This document shows positions 59,107-64,000 of a DNA stretch of 64,000 nucleotides, in pieces; position 1 is the first letter of the stretch; every line of letters begins with the position of its first letter. Below the pieces are notes generated by a model. The model worked only from the letters and a program-made list of their open reading frames with translations, was not told where the DNA came from and searched no databases. The position numbers and the translations under genes were made by a program. This DNA is from Taenia hydatigena (Eukaryota > Platyhelminthes > Cestoda > Cyclophyllidea > Taeniidae). The DNA is taken from the NCBI GenBank assembly GCA_036345935.2, contig JADWOT020000003.1, forward strand, positions 20,292,509 through 20,356,508, written 5' to 3'.

Positions 59107-60110
59107 GTTTAATAATTTGGTTGTTTGGTTAACTCTCGATTCTAGTAAAGGGGCCACTTAGGTGCTCCGCCATTCCGCTTTCACCGAGGGGGCTAGCACT
59201 CGGGCCATTCCAGTGGTCCCAAGTCCTTCTGTAGCTTTCATTTATTTTCTTGAAAGACTCAGGGCGCTACATTGGTGACAAAGAAACGCGAACTCGCTCT
59301 CAAAGGACACTAATCTTGAATTCTTTTACAGGATAGCAAACCTTAGCAGGGCGGACGGAATGCATATGCAGCGCAAGAGAGGATTTCTAACAACCCCTAA
59401 CGGAAGGACTAAAAAATGATGTCTACCTTCGGCAACTTTACTATTCTTGCAGTCTGCAGGAACGCCATTAACAGCTGAAGCGACACCAGCCGTAAATTAT
59501 TTGGGAATTTTCGGTACGGAGCCACTTACCGCACCCTATATAAAACTATCAACCTTGTATGTATGTGGCACCTCGTCCACTTCTCTACCAGCTGGATAGA
59601 ACCTTGATGGGTATGGATGGATAGCACTGAAGTTAAAACATAGTAACGAGGATAAATAGACGCACAAAGCTATTCCCAAGAAATTGTGTTGAATATCGTC
59701 CTTTGTTACGTGACTGTGCTTTTAGGCCATTGGTCCTACTACTAGCTATGGACATGCGTGATGGCCAGCCCATTCATCCGCCCTCGAATTCAATCGCCAT
59801 ACAGGGCTACACCTTAGGAACTTCAATGGCTGGCACGGTTGGCTTATGGGTGCTGCTCTTAGAGTACCGACTTCGTTGTGACAGCCAATGCGGGAGGTTG
59901 ACAAAGGGGAGCGCCGGGGACTATGCTCAAAAGAGAGAATGGGCTATGAACTGGGTTGTTCGTTTAACTCTTGGTTTTATTAAAAGGTGCCAATTTGTCA
60001 CTGTACCTTCGCCGCGCGGATTGGCTTCCAAGTGATTCCAGCAGTCCCCTCCGGCCCTTCTACATATCCTATCAAAGTAATATGTCTCCTTTTGTCTCCA
60101 GAGTAGCCTC
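59107..60110 (+). mobile_element. Second TRIM-like LTR element, diverged
   Basis: 5' LTR about 59107-59271 ends in GGGCGCTACA. It is followed by the primer-site-like TTGGTGACAAAGAAACGCG at 59272. About 670 bp of internal sequence follows, ending GGGAGCGCCGGGGACTATG and a purine-rich CAAAAGAGAGAATGGG, then a 3' LTR about 59946-60110 beginning TATGAACTGGGTTGTTCG. Order and several blocks match the element at 29782-30652 (for example GACAGCCAATGCGGGAGG next to GATGGCTGACGCGGGAGG). No coding capacity for retroelement proteins was found. The outer ends are approximate. Confidence 0.55.
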
Positions 60111-61389
60111 AGATTAATACAGAAAGATTCTTATGGAGAATGGTCTTCAAATATCATTAACACTGTTGTCATTATTTATCATGTTGCTGTACTACAACCA
60201 GTTCCAGTTGGTTAAACGGCTTCGATGTGATGGTGTTAATTTAAACAACCTTTCTCATTTTCATAGGTTTAGCTTGATTATCCTAGGATATCCTTTAATC
60301 GTAACCTTAGATACTCGGCAGGTGGACAAAAAAACTTGGGCAGGGCTCTGGTGAATGCTTTTGCACCTAAATGTCGTGGTAGGATTTTGCATGCATCAAG
60401 GTCGTGCCTCTACAGGCCAATTGGATTGCAGAACCTCGTGTGTGTAGTAAGTGGTGTGCAATGGCATGCATAATGTGCTTATTAAGTCACGTCTCTGTCA
60501 GAATAGGACTGTGGCTAAGGCAATGCAAACCAATAGGAGCACGTGGTCTGGACCCCAGTCAATGGCCACGTCATGGAGGCGACGGGCGAGGCTGCATTAC
60601 ACCTTGCGCGCCCAATAAACAAGCTCAATAAAACATTTCAGTGGCCATTAATGGATGGTCCATCAGACTCATTCAAAGGTCGCATTCAAGAGTCGCAATC
60701 AATTATTCACCCAAAATAGTGGTCAAAATTTACCACACAAATATCTCATTCCTTCTAAGCGTATGATTTGTCTGAGATCACCAATTACAAGTCTGTAAGA
60801 ACTTAGACCTGGCTGGGCAGTATTTGTAGCTGTCTCTTGCGCTGCCTATTCACATTGGTACAACACGCTTACGTATTCTGCATGCCAAAACATTCACAAA
60901 TAAAGGCTTAAAAAACTGCACACACACACGTGTACACGGGCTTGGTGGTGCTGCTGGCGATCAATAGGATTGTGAGTGTGTTCTGACCTGGTGCAGGAAT
61001 GGGGTTTCATAGCCCCGACCTTCATAAAGTTGTAGCCTGTGTGGAAAATCTCCTAATTACACCAAATTGCGTTAGTTTTCGCGCAAGACTCATCATCACG
61101 GAAAAGGTTGTATCGGTCCATCAATTTCCACTTCATGTAAAATGCCTCTAGAGGTGGAAACACGGCTGAAGTGAAGATTATGAGAAGTAGGAACCAGGTG
61201 GCGTTGAAATAAACTCCGAATTAAACCTTGAAAATTGTTGTGGGTTTTGTCATATCGTTTTGCATTCAGTAGTAAGCAAAACCATCGAATCCCTTACTCG
61301 TGCTTTTTCTGAGAGGGAGGCTAAACTTACAGACAGGACAGAACGAGTGAGCGAAATAGGCTTAGCGGATAAGTCAGCTACGGACTCAC
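60111..61389. other. Intergenic region without supported genes
   Basis: The short ORF 60133-60354 has a hydrophobic start but no supporting context. The stretch 60540-60640 contains AATAAA-type motifs but no identifiable gene end. Confidence 0.35.
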
Positions 61390-61620
61390 CGTCGGCAGCG
61401 ATAATCAAGGCCGCTTTAAACGACAGCTGAAACGATGCGTCTAATCCTTCCTCATACTTCCTAACGAGATCTGCTCTTCTCTCACTCACATCCATAACTC
61501 CGTGCTCCCTTTTAACCGCGTTTCCACTATCCCAATGTTTTCGGGCGAGGCATTTTCCTTCATGCTTATGTATAGTCTCCGTTAGTTCCACTTCTTCAAC
61601 CACAGGATTATTTCCCTTAA
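61390..61620 (-). other. Isolated exon candidate
   Basis: A minus-strand open segment runs from an AAG acceptor near 61621 to a good donor G-GTGAGT at 61389-61388. The peptide is charged and exon-like (EEVELTETIHKHEGKC, DVSERRADLVRKYEEG, ALIIAADG). No neighbouring exon in phase was identified on either side. Family unknown; it may be chance. Confidence 0.25.
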
Positions 61621-61662
61621 ATATCAAAAGAAGCACTACCATCAGGTGAAATAATCAAAGAG

Positions 61663-62514
61663 ATGCCAATAGCACTCACAGCTATCATTCCATCCATCAA
61701 AATTCCATACTCGCTTACCATAAAAGATCTCTTGCTGTCGCTTGCAGGAGTGTTTCAGCGGCAACAACTTATCCTCACCAAGCAGCGAAACACTTTACCA
61801 ATGGAACAGCATGCATTTGGCCAGGTAAGCAGATGGCCTTTATACGGAAGCAGTAGTTACAACAATGCTAGAAAATGGAGTGTTGTTTGGTATCTTGAAA
61901 CCCAAGTGGTGGAGCTAACCAGTTGGAGGTAATCGACTCAGAAATTACGCGTCGACGCATAGAGTGGAGATGACAATATAGGTGTGTTGAGTAAACAGAA
62001 CCTCTGTGCAGGACTGAACTTCTAGCATGCGGAGCATTAGGGTTGGAGTCGCGCCTTGCCTCAATTGTGTGAGGGCACGGCCTAAGTCCTATGTGTAGTC
62101 CCGTCCTCAGTCCACATCGATAACCGCAACAATAATGTGGAGTACCAAATATAAGGAGAAAAGAATGCGAAAAATGTGAAAGGGAATAGTGGATACCGTC
62201 GGTAATTCATAAAATCCTCAGCCCTTTTGTGGTTATAAATCCATACAAATTTGTCTTCACCCTCCAATACCAAGCAAAATAATTGTCAATCTTTTACTGA
62301 AAGATGATCTCAGCTTACCTAAACTTATTTCTTGCAGCAGGCAGTCGTTATTGGCCTACCGGAAAGCTCAAGCTTCGGTGTGCTAGCGCATGGCCAGTGC
62401 TCCCAGAGTCACTGTGTTGGCTTTTTGTGTCCACCTAGGTGGTCATACGCACGCATGTCTCCCTTCCTTCGTTACACACGTTACACGAATCTAATGGGAT
62501 TTTTCGGCTCATAG
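61663..62514 (+). CDS. Possible two-exon ORF, unrecognised
   Basis: ATG 61663 opens MPIALTAIIPSIKIPY and reaches a strong donor CAG-GTAAGC at 61825. A strong acceptor at 62336-62337 (TTTCTTGCAG) continues in phase with QAVVIGLPESS to a TGA at 62512-62514, about 113 residues in all. A second acceptor at 61746-61747 could instead begin an internal exon there. The sequence has no recognised motif. Support is only the splice sites and phase. Confidence 0.25.
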
Positions 62515-64000
62515 AAACGGTAATGCCTTAAGGGAGAGAGAAGAGCCACCAGCGTGATCAAAATGTAGTTTGTTGGAGGTCAGTACGATCTTCACAGAAA
62601 TTCACCGTCAATCCCTTTACGGTTGGGATTACGTTCCACAACTATTGCATTTATTGAAGTATGCTCTTCTGACCGAATTGAAACTCTGTGAACGCCTAGA
62701 TTATTCAACAAACTAAAGGGACTCATACACATTCAAGACGATTTTTTTTAAGTAGCACACAATGTGTAGACGAGGAAGGTGGCTACATGGGAAAATTAAA
62801 ACGTCGGCGTTTCAATGGTATTTAAGTTCTGGTAAACTGCGTTAAACTATGACTTGGTTGATTTCCAAAAAACATGACGATTTCCTCAGCAACTGTAAAG
62901 TGTATCTACAAGATTATTACAGGTGATATAATATGCATCTCTGTGTCTCAAATGGCAGGACAGTAAAAGAGGCCATGACTGCGACATTTCAAAAGAGGTA
63001 AAATCAGCATCAATTTCCCTGACCTTTAAAAGGGAGTTTTGTGCCATGAATGCTTTTCATGATATAGTTCCCATTAATCCATTGCTCTTCCATCACGACA
63101 GTGCTCTTCTTTTGGTATAAAATTTGTTCACTACGTGTATATTCTCAATCCCTCGTCTGAAATCTCCCAATTTTCTACGAGAACCTAGGTAAGGAGATCG
63201 GGACCTTGTGCAACAGCCCACTTTCCCGAGGAGGTAAAAGTTGCATTTGAAAGGAAAAATCATTACACTTTCAGTACATTGGGAACAGCACAGTTTATCT
63301 TTTTATTTGTAATTCAAAAACACCTGTCTTTGATGTTTAGGTTTCTTTTACAAGCCAAATGCAATATTTGTCAGTACGTGTAACCTGGTTGTGCTGATTA
63401 TGATTGGCGTCTGCAGTCAGCAAGGTCATATTTGCAGGTCTCTTTTGCCTAAGAAAAAGGTTATCGTAGGATTGGCTTTGCATCTGCCGAAACTCTTTGA
63501 AAACCCACTTTTAGGGTCGTAGTTACAGTTACAAATGCGGTGGGCATTCGAGTGCAGTTAAAACTTTCCTTTTTACGCTTATAGCGGCATAAAACGTTGT
63601 AGTAAGTGACAAGTGCATCCGCAGAAGTGTAACGAATCGGTCTTGATGCCTTTGATGAAGACATCCACTACAATGTTAGCGTATCTATGCACAGAATCTG
63701 GTAACAACGAAGTTCCCGGCAAACGAATGTACCGAATCTGAACCTGTTTATATCCTATTGTGTAGAAGACTCTATACACTTTATGTTAATGCGACGAAAC
63801 GCTCAATCACAGTAGTAAGACAAGTTAATCGTGTTAAATACAACCGCACCTTCGTTAGTGATAATACTGGCTATAAGGGCTCGTTCCCAGTTGGGAGCCT
63901 CGGGCCATTCCCAATATACCATTGCCGCGTACACCTCCCAATTGGAGATGAACAATGCTTAATCCGTCATGGAGTTAGAATGCAATGCTGACCGCTCGGG
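62515..64000. other. AT-rich end of window
   Basis: No supported gene. GGGAGCCTCGGGCCATTCCC at 63893-63912 resembles the middle block of LTR-A, so a diverged LTR may be cut by the window edge. Confidence 0.35.

Overview
The window is animal nuclear DNA with intron-split genes, most likely from a flatworm and probably a tapeworm. The genes encode conserved metazoan proteins. Several have introns of only 32-47 nt. The space between them is filled with decayed LTR retroelements, including miniature (TRIM-like) ones. No bacterial operons, CRISPR arrays or rRNA genes were seen. The organism call is an inference from gene style, not from a species-specific marker.

Left part (1-18.7 kb): the 3' end of a large, unrecognised helical protein gene (+, stop at 5902) faces a complete cohesin RAD21 gene (-, 10730 to 6553). 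A possible 83-residue gene (+, 12420-13443) follows, then a six-exon gene (+, 15333-18638) for an unrecognised 191-residue protein that is probably secreted. No exon of either small gene stands out as a long ORF. They were assembled from splice sites with consistent phase plus a poly(A) signal.

Middle part (18.7-33 kb): an LTR-repeat cluster, then RPA2 (+) tail-to-tail with a TOPORS-like RING/SUMO ligase (-), then STUB1/CHIP (-), a second LTR cluster containing a near-complete ~870-bp TRIM, and glutamate dehydrogenase (+, 31169-32889).

Right part (33-64 kb): a gene-poor stretch holding degenerate repeats and a Ty3/Gypsy pol relic with an internal inversion (46.5-48.3 kb). It is followed by RNA polymerase II subunit RPB2 (+, 49547-56105, ten exons), a second TRIM-like element (59.1-60.1 kb) and two weak exon candidates near 61-62.5 kb.

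The genes are a housekeeping mix: cohesin, replication protein A, protein quality control and SUMO/ubiquitin ligation, amino-acid metabolism and transcription. They have no common pathway. Two LTR families dominate the repeats. LTR-A is about 160-190 bp and runs TGTAG...CTACA. LTR-B is about 226 bp and runs TGTAATACTT...TACA. Four solo LTRs have perfect 5-bp target duplications. Three LTR-B copies end in the same 22-codon reading frame.
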